NCBI GenBank assembly: GCA_944342025.1
Contig: CALVMD010000004.1
Coordinates: 69,201 to 133,200, forward strand
Length of the DNA stretch: 64,000 nucleotides
Direction of reading: 5' to 3'
Origin: an uncultured Clostridia bacterium
Lineage (GTDB): Bacteria > Bacillota > Clostridia > Christensenellales > Borkfalkiaceae
The notes under the pieces were generated by a model. The model worked only from the letters and a program-made list of their open reading frames with translations. It was not told the DNA's origin and searched no databases. This document shows, piece by piece, positions 23,188 through 31,305 of the stretch. The position numbers and the translations under genes are program-made. Position 1 is the first letter of the stretch. The number at the start of each line of letters is the position of its first letter.

Positions 23188-24780
23188 ATGAAGGTTGCTT
23201 TACATAAAAACGCTTTGCTCGCATCGTTTTGGGACGAGCTTACGGGTGATTCCAACGGCATCACGCTCATGATCCTCATCATCGCGGCGGTCGCCGCGCT
23301 GGCGTTGATCGTTGCCGTTCTGATACTCTTTTGCCGACGTTCCAGGATCGTATTGAATCTTGGCGACGGCAAAGTTTCGGTCATTAAGACGGGGCGGTAT
23401 AAGGCGGTAACGCTGCCCACGCCGAAAAAGGAAGGGGATTCGTTCGGCGGGTGGTATGCGGACAAAGAATTTACGAAGGAGGTTTCCTCTCCGTTTCAGG
23501 CAAAGGCGGCCCTCATCACGCTGTTTGCCAAGTGGGTAAACGAAGAGGCGGAAGTTGTTGCGGCGGAACAGGAAAAACTCGTTGCGGCGGAAGAGCCTGC
23601 TGTTTTGCCGGAGGACGTGCCCGGGCAAACGGAAGAGCCGATTCCGGAAGAAATATCCGACATGCAGGAAGAGCCCGCCGCAGTCGGTGAGGTCGAAACC
23701 GAAACGGGAGAAGAACCTGCCGCCGCGGCAGAGAGTGAAACCGTGACGGAAGAATCCGTTGCCGAAGAGGAGTCCGTTCCGGCCGAGGCGCAGCTTGCCG
23801 AAGAGGAGCCGGAGGAAGAAGAGGACGAAACGGAGACAGCCGAGGGCGACGAGATCGACAACGCGCTCGTGACGCTGGTCAGCGGCACAAAGGTTTTCGT
23901 GCAGTACCGCCGCAGTTTCCGCGCCCGCCTCATTCAGTCGGACGACGAGATGAAAGAGTATTACAATCGCCTGCGCAGCGAACTTTTATCTTATGTCGGC
24001 GTGAAGGAGCGCGTGAGCTGGAATTACGACAGTTTCAATATCGGAAGAAGGCAGTTTGCCAAAGTCAATGCGAACCGCCGCAGCCTGATTCTGTATCTGG
24101 CGCTTTCTCCCGACGAGATAGACGAAAAGTATAACTTCCGCGACGTATCCGAAAAGAAACGCTATGCCGCCGTGCCCGTCCGCTATAAGATCACGGGCAG
24201 CCGCAGTTTCAAGTACGCGACCGAACTGATCGAACAGGCGGCGCAAAAATTCGGTGCGGATTTCAAACGGTTCGAAGAGACGCTTGAAATTCCCTATGAA
24301 GACAGGGACGCGCTCATCAAAAAACGTTTGATCCGCGTTTACGCCAAGCGCGAAACGGGCGAAACAGTCACGGAAGAAGAGCTCGAACAGTACATAGAAG
24401 AGGGCGCTACGGTCGAGAGCCTGTCCGCCTATACCGTCACCGACCAGGTCAGCGTGAATGAAGCGGAAACGCTCATTTCCGACGCGACGGCAAAACAGCT
24501 CGTCGCGCTGGCGGAGGAGGGCGCGGTGCGCTCGGCTGTCGGCAAACGTTCGTGCATCAATCTGGACACGATCTCCGCCAATTATAAAGAGGGTGCCCGC
24601 GTGGACCTTGCTTCTCTTAAAGAGAAAGGCCTGATCGATCGGAAAACGGCCTCGTATAAAGTGCTGGCGCGCGGCAGTCTGGATAAATCGCTCACGATCG
24701 AGGCGAACGATTTTTCGCTCCCTGCGGTGAAAATGATCGCACTTACGGGCGGCAAGGTCGTGAAGATCAGAAAAAACTGA
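23188..24780 (+). CDS. Membrane-anchored protein with acidic linker and ribosomal L15-like C-terminus
   Basis: A 530-residue protein of unknown function. One hydrophobic helix at about 25-48 is followed by a short InlB-repeat-like stretch (FGGWYADKEFTKEV, near residue 87), a long Glu/Ala-rich acidic linker (about 115-228), a central domain of unrecognised fold with many Arg and Tyr (about 235-370), and a C-terminal part from about 440 (INLDTISANY, VDLASLKEKGLI, YKVLARGSLDKSLTIEA) that resembles the end of ribosomal protein L15. Topology is probably one N-terminal anchor; which side of the membrane the rest lies on is unclear. AAAGGAGG precedes the ATG, and it is a single-gene transcript. Confidence 0.75.
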   Translation: MKVALHKNALLASFWDELTGDSNGITLMILIIAAVAALALIVAVLILFCRRSRIVLNLGDGKVSVIKTGRYKAVTLPTPKKEGDSFGGWYADKEFTKEVSSPFQAKAALITLFAKWVNEEAEVVAAEQEKLVAAEEPAVLPEDVPGQTEEPIPEEISDMQEEPAAVGEVETETGEEPAAAAESETVTEESVAEEESVPAEAQLAEEEPEEEEDETETAEGDEIDNALVTLVSGTKVFVQYRRSFRARLIQSDDEMKEYYNRLRSELLSYVGVKERVSWNYDSFNIGRRQFAKVNANRRSLILYLALSPDEIDEKYNFRDVSEKKRYAAVPVRYKITGSRSFKYATELIEQAAQKFGADFKRFEETLEIPYEDRDALIKKRLIRVYAKRETGETVTEEELEQYIEEGATVESLSAYTVTDQVSVNEAETLISDATAKQLVALAEEGAVRSAVGKRSCINLDTISANYKEGARVDLASLKEKGLIDRKTASYKVLARGSLDKSLTIEANDFSLPAVKMIALTGGKVVKIRKN

Positions 24781-24804
24781 AACTGAACAAAACAGCACAG
24801 AAGA

Positions 24805-24834
24805 AAGCGCGCCGAGTTTATTCGGCGCGCTTTT
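24805..24834 (+). terminator. Terminator of the L15-like membrane protein gene
   Basis: An 11-bp stem (24805-24815 with 24822-24832) ending in TTTT. Confidence 0.75.
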
Positions 24835-24944
24835 CGCCTGCCGGGCGAGGATGTCTGAACAGAATTCAGCGAACAAGCGAGAGGCTTGCGCCAAAGGTGA
24901 GTGCCGAGTGCAAGGCGCAAAGCATGTGTAAATTTCGGAGAAAA

Positions 24945-24982
24945 GAAAGGGCAGAGCCCGCCGCGTTTTGCGGCGGGCTCTG
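24945..24982 (-). terminator. Terminator of the membrane XRE regulator gene
   Basis: A 13-bp perfect stem (24952-24964 with 24970-24982); on the minus strand it runs into CCCTTTCTTTTC. Confidence 0.65.
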
Positions 24983-25023
24983 TAAACTTAAAAGTGTATG
25001 AGGAGCAGGCACCGAGGCGGCGC

Positions 25024-26520
25024 TCAGCCGTTTCTGCGGGCAGGTACGCGCAGAGCCTTTTCCTTTTTGAGAAAGACGGCGACGGAAACGGCGAGGGAGA
25101 CGGCGTATAAACCGATCACCGCCAGGAGCGCCCATTGCAGCCCGTCGTTCAGCTCGGTGGCACGATGTATCGCGTCCAGCTCGGGGAGGGGCGGGTTGTA
25201 GCTCAGTCGGCAATTTGCGATGATCACGTCTTCCGTTCCGTCGGCAAGGTTAAAGCCGCCGTAAGTTTCCGCGACGATGTCGACGATCCCGCCCTGAAGC
25301 TCCGGATTGAGCGCATAGAAGGAAAATTCGGATTCTTCGCCGTCGACGGCCGCCGTCGCGTAATATCGGTAAACGGTCACGAGGGTGCCGTCCTCGCCGT
25401 CCTCGCAGCGGTAATATGCTCTCCATTCTTCGGGAAACGCGGGGAAGAGATAAACGGTCCTGCATTTTTGCAGATCGGTCGTTGCGTCGGACGGGTGCGC
25501 TTCCTCGCTGACGAGAGAATGTTCGTATTCGGAGAAAAGTTCGCTGTTTTCGGCGAAATCGATCATGCTTTCCCGCGTGTCGAAGTTTTTCGTGTACATT
25601 GAATACATCCCTTCGGGATTCTGATCGATGGCGACGGCCAAAGAGAGGATCGCGGCGGCAGCGACAAGAAGGGGAATGCCGAACAGGAGCAGGGCGGTGC
25701 GATAGCGCTTTTGCGAGCGGAGGACTGTCTGCATTTTTGCATTGTCCGCCTGTGCGCTTTTCGCAGCCCGTGTCTCAGCTGCATCGTTTGCCGTTTGAAA
25801 AGACGTCTGCGCCGCCTGTTTGCGCATGTGCAGGCGTACGGGGTATACGACTAAAAGATCGACGGCGAGCCCGGCAGCCGCGCCCGCGCAGCCGTAGCCG
25901 AGCGCGTACCCGAATGTATAGCCGAAGTGAACGGGCACGAACGCGTGGGGAAAGATAAATCCGAATGCGGTTATGTTCGCGCAGACGATCAGAAACATCG
26001 CTTTGGATAAAGATTCCTTAATCTTTTCCGTGCCGCCGCTCTCCGTTTCGCCCGAAACGGAAAATTTAATGCGGCGGGTCACGATGGCGCCGACGACGAC
26101 GGACGCCGCCAGAAAGATCAGGCCGATAAAAAACCCGATCAGGCTTTCGAGCGCGGCGCATCCGATCGCGAGCGTCACGATCGCGCCCGCGCCCGTCAGC
26201 GCGCCGCACGTCCAGCACATCGTCGAAAGGTCGGTGCGGGATTTTTCCAAAAGCCGCGCCATCGCCTTTTCGCGTTTAGCGCGGGATATGGTTTCGCTCT
26301 CCGTTTCGGGGATGCGCTTTCCGCGAAGGATCTCGTCGCAGGTCACGCCGTAAAGCTCGGCGAGCGCGGGCAGCATGGAAATGTCGGGGCAGGATGCGCC
26401 CGTTTCCCAACTGCTTACCGTTTTGTTGGAAACGCCGAGCAGGTTCGCCGCCTCCAGCTGCGTATATCCCTTCGATTTGCGCAGGGCGGCCAGAAATTCG
26501 CCCATTTCATGATTTGACAT
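25024..26520 (-). CDS. XRE-family regulator fused to a multi-helix membrane domain
   Basis: A 498-residue protein. Residues about 8-60 form a helix-turn-helix of the Cro/XRE type (LRKSKGYTQLEAANLLGVSN, KTVSSWETGASCPDISMLP). Hydrophobic segments follow at roughly 105-165 (paired), 200-245 (paired) and about 290-315, then a large soluble domain, and a last helix near the C-terminus. A membrane-tethered transcription regulator sensing an envelope signal is the likely type; targets are unknown. The start at 26520 (MSNHEMGEF) has AAGGAG 7 bases upstream; 20 further in-frame residues upstream would cover the promoter. It is monocistronic, between its own promoter and terminator. Confidence 0.8.
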   Translation of the reverse strand: MSNHEMGEFLAALRKSKGYTQLEAANLLGVSNKTVSSWETGASCPDISMLPALAELYGVTCDEILRGKRIPETESETISRAKREKAMARLLEKSRTDLSTMCWTCGALTGAGAIVTLAIGCAALESLIGFFIGLIFLAASVVVGAIVTRRIKFSVSGETESGGTEKIKESLSKAMFLIVCANITAFGFIFPHAFVPVHFGYTFGYALGYGCAGAAAGLAVDLLVVYPVRLHMRKQAAQTSFQTANDAAETRAAKSAQADNAKMQTVLRSQKRYRTALLLFGIPLLVAAAAILSLAVAIDQNPEGMYSMYTKNFDTRESMIDFAENSELFSEYEHSLVSEEAHPSDATTDLQKCRTVYLFPAFPEEWRAYYRCEDGEDGTLVTVYRYYATAAVDGEESEFSFYALNPELQGGIVDIVAETYGGFNLADGTEDVIIANCRLSYNPPLPELDAIHRATELNDGLQWALLAVIGLYAVSLAVSVAVFLKKEKALRVPARRNG

Positions 26521-26551
26521 AACAGTCTCCTTATCCGATTGGTATGTCTGA

Positions 26552-26580
26552 ATTTTACCACAAGCGGGAGTGCTTTTCAA
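26552..26580 (-). promoter_or_regulatory. Promoter of the membrane XRE regulator gene
   Basis: Minus strand TTGAAA (26580-26575), 17 bases with CCCGC, then TAAAAT (26557-26552). Confidence 0.7.
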
Positions 26581-26687
26581 GTTTCATGCCGGCAAAATCG
26601 TTCCGAGCAGCTTGGAATCGTTCCGAAATGCGGGGGAATGCCGCGCCTTTTTAGAAGGAGCGGCGTCGGATCGTCTGAGTCGGAGCC

Positions 26688-26721
26688 ATAAAATTCCCGC
26701 GGCGGTTTTCCGCCGCGGGAA
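26688..26721 (-). terminator. Terminator of the fumarase operon
   Basis: A 12-bp perfect stem (26694-26705 with 26710-26721) around TTTT; on the minus strand it ends in AATTTTAT. Confidence 0.65.
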
Positions 26722-26763
26722 GGTGCAAAAATTCGGCTTTCATGCTCCGATCCGGCCGTTTTG

Positions 26764-27288
26764 TTACTTTTTATATATGTTTCCGCCCTTGCAGTCGATC
26801 GCGACGACGCAGGGAAAATCTTTCACTTCAAAGCGGTATACGGCTTCGCTCAAAAGGTCGGGGAAAGCGACAAGCTCGCTCTTTTTTACGGCGTTGCCGT
26901 ACAGCGCTCCCGCCCCGCCGATCGCCGCAAAATAGACGGCGCGGTTGCGGACGATCGCGTCGCAGACTTCTTCGCTGCGTTCGCCTTTGCCGATCATGCC
27001 TTTCAGCCCGAGATCGAGGAGGCGGGGCGCAAAGGAGTCCATGCGTGCGCTCGTGGTCGGCCCGCAACTGCCGCACGCCTTGCCTTCGGGCGCGGGGCAG
27101 GGGCCGGCGTAGTAGATCGTCTCGCCTGCAAGGGAAAAGGGCAGGTTTTCTCCGCGGTCAAGGTATTCGCAGATGCGCTTGTGCGCACAGTCTCTGCCCG
27201 TCAGCAAAACGCCCGACAGGAGCACGCCCTCGCCCGCCGTCAGGTTTTCGATCGCCTCCCGCGTGAGAGGCAGTGTGATCTTTTTCAT
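26764..27288 (-). CDS. fumB: Class I fumarate hydratase, beta subunit
   Basis: The 174-residue C-terminal half of an iron-sulfur fumarase, working with the alpha subunit encoded upstream. TAGEGVLLSGVLLTGRDCAHK and YYAGPCPAPEGKACGSCGPTTSARMD are diagnostic for the beta domain of fumarase/tartrate dehydratase; IGKGER and FAAIGGAGALYG complete it. It catalyses fumarate to L-malate; tartrate dehydratase is the alternative for this family. The start has AGGAGGG 6-7 bases upstream and lies 11 bases after the alpha stop. The two-subunit form is usual in anaerobic clostridia and archaea. Confidence 0.93.
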   Translation of the reverse strand: MKKITLPLTREAIENLTAGEGVLLSGVLLTGRDCAHKRICEYLDRGENLPFSLAGETIYYAGPCPAPEGKACGSCGPTTSARMDSFAPRLLDLGLKGMIGKGERSEEVCDAIVRNRAVYFAAIGGAGALYGNAVKKSELVAFPDLLSEAVYRFEVKDFPCVVAIDCKGGNIYKK

Positions 27289-27299
27289 GTTTTCCCTCC

Positions 27300-28139
27300 T
27301 CAGATAGTCGTCTTTGCGCACCGCACGCAGTGGCACTGGATATTGACCGCCACGGGCAGTCCCGCGATGTGTGTGGGCGCGATCTCGCAGGAAACGCCGA
27401 TCGCCGTCGTCTGTCCGCCGAAGCCCTGCGGCCCGATGCCGAGTTCGTTGATCTTTTTCAGCGCTCGTTCTTCGATCTCGGCGACGTCTTTGCGGGGATT
27501 GTGCGAGCCGACTTCGCGCGTCAGCGCTTTTTTTGCGAGAAGGGCGCACCCGTCGAAGGTGCCGCCGATGCCCACGCCGACGTATACGGGCGGGCAGGGC
27601 TTGCTGCCGGCAAGCCGCACCGTCTCGACGATCGCGTCGATCACGCCTTCGGTCCCCTTGGCGGGGGTGAGCATGTAAATGCGCGACATGTTCTCGCTCC
27701 CGAATCCCTTGGGGAGAAAGGTCAGGCGTATCTTGTCCCCCGCGGTAAGTTCGGTATGAATGGCGGCGGGCGTATTGTCCGCCGTGTTCACCCTCGTCAG
27801 CGGGTCGCAGATGCTCTTGCGGAAACAAAAATCTTCGTACGCCCTGCGAACGCCGGCGTTGACCGCGTCGGCAAAAAGCTCTCCTTCGATCTGCACGTCC
27901 TGCCCGATCTCGGCAAGGACCACGGCGTAGCCCGTGTCCTGGCAGACCGCCATGTTCTCCTGTTTCGCGATTTCGGCATTTTGCAGCAGGGTGTCGAGTG
28001 CGAATTTTGCGCTCTCTCCTTTCTCTTCGTCGGCCGCACGCTCCAGGGCGGCTTTGCAGGAGGGGATAAGCCCGAGGCACGCCTCTTTTGTCAGGGCATA
28101 CACCGCGTTTTCGATTTCGGACGAATGGATCCTTCTCAT
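27300..28139 (-). CDS. fumA: Class I fumarate hydratase, alpha subunit
   Basis: The 279-residue N-terminal half of [4Fe-4S] fumarase. The Cys ligands are visible in NMAVCQDTGYAVV and GTFDGCALLAKKAL plus VNIQCHCVRC near the end; FLPKGFGSENMS and GIGPQGFGGQTTAIGV are conserved substrate-site segments. The start at 28139 (MRRIHSSEIE) is chosen for GGAAGG 6 bases upstream; two other ATG codons lie 4 and 12 codons earlier. It is the first gene of a two-gene operon and has a hairpin in its leader. The oxygen-labile cluster fits an anaerobe. Confidence 0.93.
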   Translation of the reverse strand: MRRIHSSEIENAVYALTKEACLGLIPSCKAALERAADEEKGESAKFALDTLLQNAEIAKQENMAVCQDTGYAVVLAEIGQDVQIEGELFADAVNAGVRRAYEDFCFRKSICDPLTRVNTADNTPAAIHTELTAGDKIRLTFLPKGFGSENMSRIYMLTPAKGTEGVIDAIVETVRLAGSKPCPPVYVGVGIGGTFDGCALLAKKALTREVGSHNPRKDVAEIEERALKKINELGIGPQGFGGQTTAIGVSCEIAPTHIAGLPVAVNIQCHCVRCAKTTI

Positions 28140-28154
28140 GGTTTCCTTCCTCAT

Positions 28155-28173
28155 GCGGCGCGAAACGCGCCGC
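28155..28173 (-). other. GC hairpin in the fumarase leader
   Basis: GCGGCGCG (28155-28162) and CGCGCCGC (28166-28173) form an 8-bp stem with a 3-base loop right before the ribosome site of fumA. It could affect translation or mRNA stability. Confidence 0.4.
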
Positions 28174-28196
28174 AAAGCAGTTTTCTTTCGTATGAT

Positions 28197-28225
28197 ATTA
28201 TAGCAAAAATTTTTGAAAAGGAAAA
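28197..28225 (-). promoter_or_regulatory. Promoter of the fumarase operon
   Basis: Minus strand TTTTCC (28225-28220), 17 bases, TATAAT (28202-28197). The -35 is weak. Confidence 0.5.
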
Positions 28226-28233
28226 GATTTTTA

Positions 28234-28262
28234 TTTACTTAAAGCGGGTTTTGCTATATAAT
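28234..28262 (+). promoter_or_regulatory. Promoter abutting the CPBP protease start codon
   Basis: TTTACT (28234-28239), 17 bases, TATAAT (28257-28262). The ATG at 28270 begins 7 bases after the -10 box, so the predicted transcript would be nearly leaderless. Confidence 0.65.
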
Positions 28263-28269
28263 ATTTGGC

Positions 28270-29220
28270 ATGAAACCCAACGATATGCAACAAAACGGCG
28301 GCAGGCGGGGACTTCTTGCCCAGCCGCGCAAAACGGTGAGCGGAATGGTCTATTCGGGCGCCATTATTTTTATGCTCGCCGTAAGCTTACTGTTTTCCAT
28401 TGTTCTTTCCGCAGTCGTCAGCGCGTCGGGCACGCCGCTCGAAGAATTGCAGGCGCGGGATTGGTACAAATATCTCTCGTATTTGCTGTATCAGGTCGCC
28501 TATATCGCGGTGGTGCTCATTTTCACTTTTGTGTATAAGGAAAAGCCGCGCGCTTACGGCTACCGCAAGACGAGCCCGAAGTATTTTTTGATCGCGGCGC
28601 TCCTCGCGTTCGGGCTTTTGTTCAGCCTGAATTGGGCAAACGGGCTGTTTGTCCGCTTTCTGGAACTGATCGGGTACGAGGCGCCCGCCTCTTCGCTCCC
28701 GTCGCTTGCGGGGGGCGGCATCGTCGGGGTGCTGATTGTCGTCGCCGTTCTGCCCGCGTTTATGGAAGAAACGATCTTCCGCGGCATCATGCTGGACGGG
28801 ATCAAGGACATCGGCACCGTCGCCGCCTGTCTTTTGGGGGGCTTGCTCTTTTCCATCTTTCATCAGAGCCCTGCGCAGACGGTCTATCAGTTTATCTGCG
28901 GGGCAGTCTTTACCCTCGTCGCCATCCGCGCCGATTCGGTTTGGCCGCCCGTATTCATGCACTTTGTCAACAACGCGATCATCATTTTTGACGGAAAGTA
29001 CGGTTTTCTCACAAACATGAGCAATACCGTGTACATTGTCCTTGTCGCCGTTTCGGCCGTCGTGCTGTTGGCGACGCTCGCCTATCTCATCTTTATCGAT
29101 AAACGGAACAACCGCAAAAAAGAGGGGGAGATCGGGCCGTTTGCCTGGGCGGCGCTCCCCGGGATCATCCTGTGCGGCATCATGTGGATCGCAGCTCTTG
29201 TGACGGGAATCGCGGGGTGA
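28270..29220 (+). CDS. CPBP-family intramembrane metalloprotease
   Basis: A 316-residue membrane protein with about eight hydrophobic segments. The Abi/CPBP motifs are complete: MEETIFRGIM (EExxxR) near residue 167, FHQSPAQT near 195, and HFVNNAI (HxxxN) near 233. Members are Rce1-like proteases involved in bacteriocin immunity, peptide maturation or signalling; the substrate here is unknown. There is no ribosome binding site before the ATG and the -10 box almost touches it, suggesting a leaderless message. rlmH follows after 3 bases and may depend on this promoter. Confidence 0.9.
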   Translation: MKPNDMQQNGGRRGLLAQPRKTVSGMVYSGAIIFMLAVSLLFSIVLSAVVSASGTPLEELQARDWYKYLSYLLYQVAYIAVVLIFTFVYKEKPRAYGYRKTSPKYFLIAALLAFGLLFSLNWANGLFVRFLELIGYEAPASSLPSLAGGGIVGVLIVVAVLPAFMEETIFRGIMLDGIKDIGTVAACLLGGLLFSIFHQSPAQTVYQFICGAVFTLVAIRADSVWPPVFMHFVNNAIIIFDGKYGFLTNMSNTVYIVLVAVSAVVLLATLAYLIFIDKRNNRKKEGEIGPFAWAALPGIILCGIMWIAALVTGIAG

Positions 29221-29223
29221 GCG

Positions 29224-29661
29224 ATGCAGAAGGTCAACATCGTCTGTGTGGGCAAGCTCAAAGAAAAATTCTGGACGGACGCGGTCGCGGAATACTGCAA
29301 GCGTATTTCCCGTTTTGCAGACATACGCGTGAAAGAACTCCCCGAAAAGCGCACGCTGAAAGAGGAATCGGAGCCCATCCTTCGGGAAATGCGAGGGACC
29401 TCGGTCGTCCTAGCGGTGGAGGGGGAAAAACTTTCGAGCAAAAAATTTGCGCAAAAAATGAAGGGGTATGCCGACGCGGGGAAGGAGATCACGTTTGTCA
29501 TCGGTTCTTCCTGCGGGCTGGATGAAAGCGTCAAGGCGCGGGCGGACCTCTTGCTGTCTTTTTCCGACATGACTTTTCCGCACCAACTCATGCGCGTCAT
29601 CCTGTGCGAACAGATCTACCGCGCTTATATGATCAACGCGGGCAGCGAATATCATAAGTAA
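29224..29661 (+). CDS. rlmH: 23S rRNA pseudouridine-1915 N3-methyltransferase
   Basis: A SPOUT-family methyltransferase acting on helix 69 of the large ribosomal subunit. The 145-residue protein is a little shorter than the usual 155-159. VNIVCVGKLKEKFW opens the fold, FVIGSSCGLDESV forms the SAM knot, and SFSDMTFPHQLMRVILCEQI with INAGSEYHK at the end are hallmark RlmH motifs. The shortening is internal (between residues 45 and 65), while both ends are intact. The gene starts 3 bases after the protease stop. Confidence 0.95.
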   Translation: MQKVNIVCVGKLKEKFWTDAVAEYCKRISRFADIRVKELPEKRTLKEESEPILREMRGTSVVLAVEGEKLSSKKFAQKMKGYADAGKEITFVIGSSCGLDESVKARADLLLSFSDMTFPHQLMRVILCEQIYRAYMINAGSEYHK

Positions 29662-29674
29662 AGAGACTCGCCGT

Positions 29675-29705
29675 TTGTTTCAATCTGCGCTCTGTATCAT
29701 ATAAT
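29675..29705 (+). promoter_or_regulatory. Promoter abutting the M14 peptidase start codon
   Basis: TATAAT (29700-29705) lies only 5 bases before the ATG at 29711; TTGTTT (29675-29680) is a poor -35 at 19-base spacing. A leaderless transcript is predicted. Confidence 0.45.
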
Positions 29706-29710
29706 AAAGT

Positions 29711-30550
29711 ATGGACGCAGTGGAAAGGGTGTACCGCTTTTATGAAAACTGGCGGGGAGAAAAGTTTGTATACGGCAGGAGTGCGCTCGGTGCGCCGCTC
29801 GTCGGCTTTTTTGTCGGACGGCACGGTTATCCCGAAATCGCGGCGCAATACGCGATCCACGCGCGCGAGTGGGTCACGTCGCTTATGGCGCTTGCCCACG
29901 CGGAGGCGGGGCTTGCCCGGGGCGGCGCGTACATTCTGCCCCTTGTAAATCCCGACGGCGCGGCGCTGTGCATCCGCGGCGAACGGTTTTTAAAGGGAAT
30001 GGCGGAGGACGATGCGGCTTTTTTGCGGCGCGTCAACGGCGGCCGCGATTTTTCTTTATGGAAGGCGAACGCGTGTGCCGTTGACTGCAATGTGAATTTT
30101 CCGGCGCTTTGGGGAACGGGCCGATCCAACGCGTTCGCTCCCGCGCCGCAGAATTATGTGGGGAAGTTTCCCCTTTCCGAGCGGGAAAGCCGTGCACTGG
30201 CGCGGTTCACGCTGAAAGTGCGCCCCGCCGCCACGGTGAGCTATCACACGAAGGGGCGGGAGATCTATTGGGATTTTTATCAGACGGGCGCCGAAAGGGA
30301 GCGTGATCTTTTCCTTGCACGGTCGCTCGCAAAGACGACGGGCTATCGCCTCGGCAGTGCGCCGGGGAGTGCGGGCGGCTATAAAGACTGGTGTATCCGT
30401 TCGCTCGGCATTCCCGCGTTTACGATCGAGGCGGGGGCGGACGCGCTCTCTCATCCGATCAGAGAGGCGGCTTTGCCGACCCTTACGGAGGAAAACAGCG
30501 GCGCTTTATCCGCCCTGATCGAGGCATTGATAAAATGGAAGACAAGATAA
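29711..30550 (+). CDS. M14-family zinc carboxypeptidase-like protein
   Basis: A 279-residue peptidase-like protein with no signal peptide. AIHAREWVTSL holds the first zinc ligands (HxxE), DCNVNFPALWG replaces the usual DLNRNFP, SYHTKGREIYW supplies the third His, and FTIEAGAD the catalytic Glu region. In this family cytoplasmic members cleave gamma-D-glutamyl-diaminopimelate bonds during muropeptide recycling; the Arg-to-Val change in the NRNFP motif (normally a substrate carboxylate contact) leaves the specificity open. It overlaps tadA by 16 bases, so they are co-transcribed. Confidence 0.85.
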   Translation: MDAVERVYRFYENWRGEKFVYGRSALGAPLVGFFVGRHGYPEIAAQYAIHAREWVTSLMALAHAEAGLARGGAYILPLVNPDGAALCIRGERFLKGMAEDDAAFLRRVNGGRDFSLWKANACAVDCNVNFPALWGTGRSNAFAPAPQNYVGKFPLSERESRALARFTLKVRPAATVSYHTKGREIYWDFYQTGAERERDLFLARSLAKTTGYRLGSAPGSAGGYKDWCIRSLGIPAFTIEAGADALSHPIREAALPTLTEENSGALSALIEALIKWKTR

Positions 30551-31002
30551 AATTCATGCGCGCGGCGATCGCCCGCGCGAAAAAAGGACAGAAAAAGGGC
30601 GAGGTGCCCGTCGGGGCGGTCATCGTCGCGGACGGAAAGGTCGTCTCTTCGGGCTATAACAGGCGGACCGAGACGCAGACGGCGCTCTCTCACGCCGAGA
30701 TGTACGCGATCGACCGCGCCTGCAAAAAATTCAAGAGCTGGCGATTGCCCGAATGCGACCTGTACGTCACGCTCGAGCCCTGCCCGATGTGCATGGGGGC
30801 GGCGCTGAACGCGCGCGTCCGCAAGATCTATTTCGGCGCCTACGAGCAGAAGGGCCGTTCGATGACGAAAGAACTGGCGGAGAGCAATCTCCTGAATCAC
30901 ACGCTGGAAGTGGAAGGCGGCGTTCTGGAAGAGGAATGTTCGGCGCTTTTGACCGGATTTTTCCGTGAAATGCGCCAAAAGACGAAGGGGGAGAAGGAAT
31001 AG
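30535..31002 (+). CDS. tadA: tRNA adenosine(34) deaminase
   Basis: Converts A34 to inosine in tRNA-Arg(ACG), allowing decoding of CGN codons. The 155-residue protein has the zinc/catalytic motifs SHAEMYAI (HAE) and LEPCPMCMGAAL (PCxxC). GEVPVGAVIV and the family C-terminal part LNHTLEVEGGVLEEEC agree. The start at 30535 lies inside the end of the peptidase gene; the longer open frame back to 30391 is noise. A free cytosine/guanine deaminase is the only realistic alternative, and the length and motifs favour TadA. Confidence 0.93.
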   Translation: MEDKIKFMRAAIARAKKGQKKGEVPVGAVIVADGKVVSSGYNRRTETQTALSHAEMYAIDRACKKFKSWRLPECDLYVTLEPCPMCMGAALNARVRKIYFGAYEQKGRSMTKELAESNLLNHTLEVEGGVLEEECSALLTGFFREMRQKTKGEKE

Positions 31003-31060
31003 ACCTTTTCCCCTCTTATTTTTTAAAAAAGAAAATATTTGGGCGGCGGTGCGGAATCAT

Positions 31061-31089
31061 TTGACTAAACGGAGGAAAAAACGTAAAAT
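31061..31089 (+). promoter_or_regulatory. Promoter of prs
   Basis: TTGACT (31061-31066), 17 bases, TAAAAT (31084-31089). Confidence 0.7.
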
Positions 31090-31095
31090 AGGTAT

Positions 31096-31305
31096 GCATA
31101 TCCGAGACGAGGCAAATCGTTGGTCGGAGTGCGTGCGATCGGACGGGTGAACGTTTCGTTCGCGAAGGGGGCTTGCGGAGCAAAAAAGTTCCGCGCGGCT
31201 TTTACAATTCAAAAGCCGTTATCAGTGTCGGTCTAAAAACAAGGAAAAGGCTTTGCGCACAGGTGCGGGGCCGAATGCTCGATCAAAAGGTTTTCGGAGG
31301 TACAT
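31096..31305 (+). other. Long structured 5' leader of prs
   Basis: About 210 untranslated bases separate the promoter from the prs start. Small inverted repeats are visible: CCGA/TCGG around 31102-31134, GAACG/CGTTC around 31149, and GGCTTTT/AAAAGCC around 31197-31216. No known riboswitch class was recognised and no T run follows the last hairpin. Confidence 0.35.
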
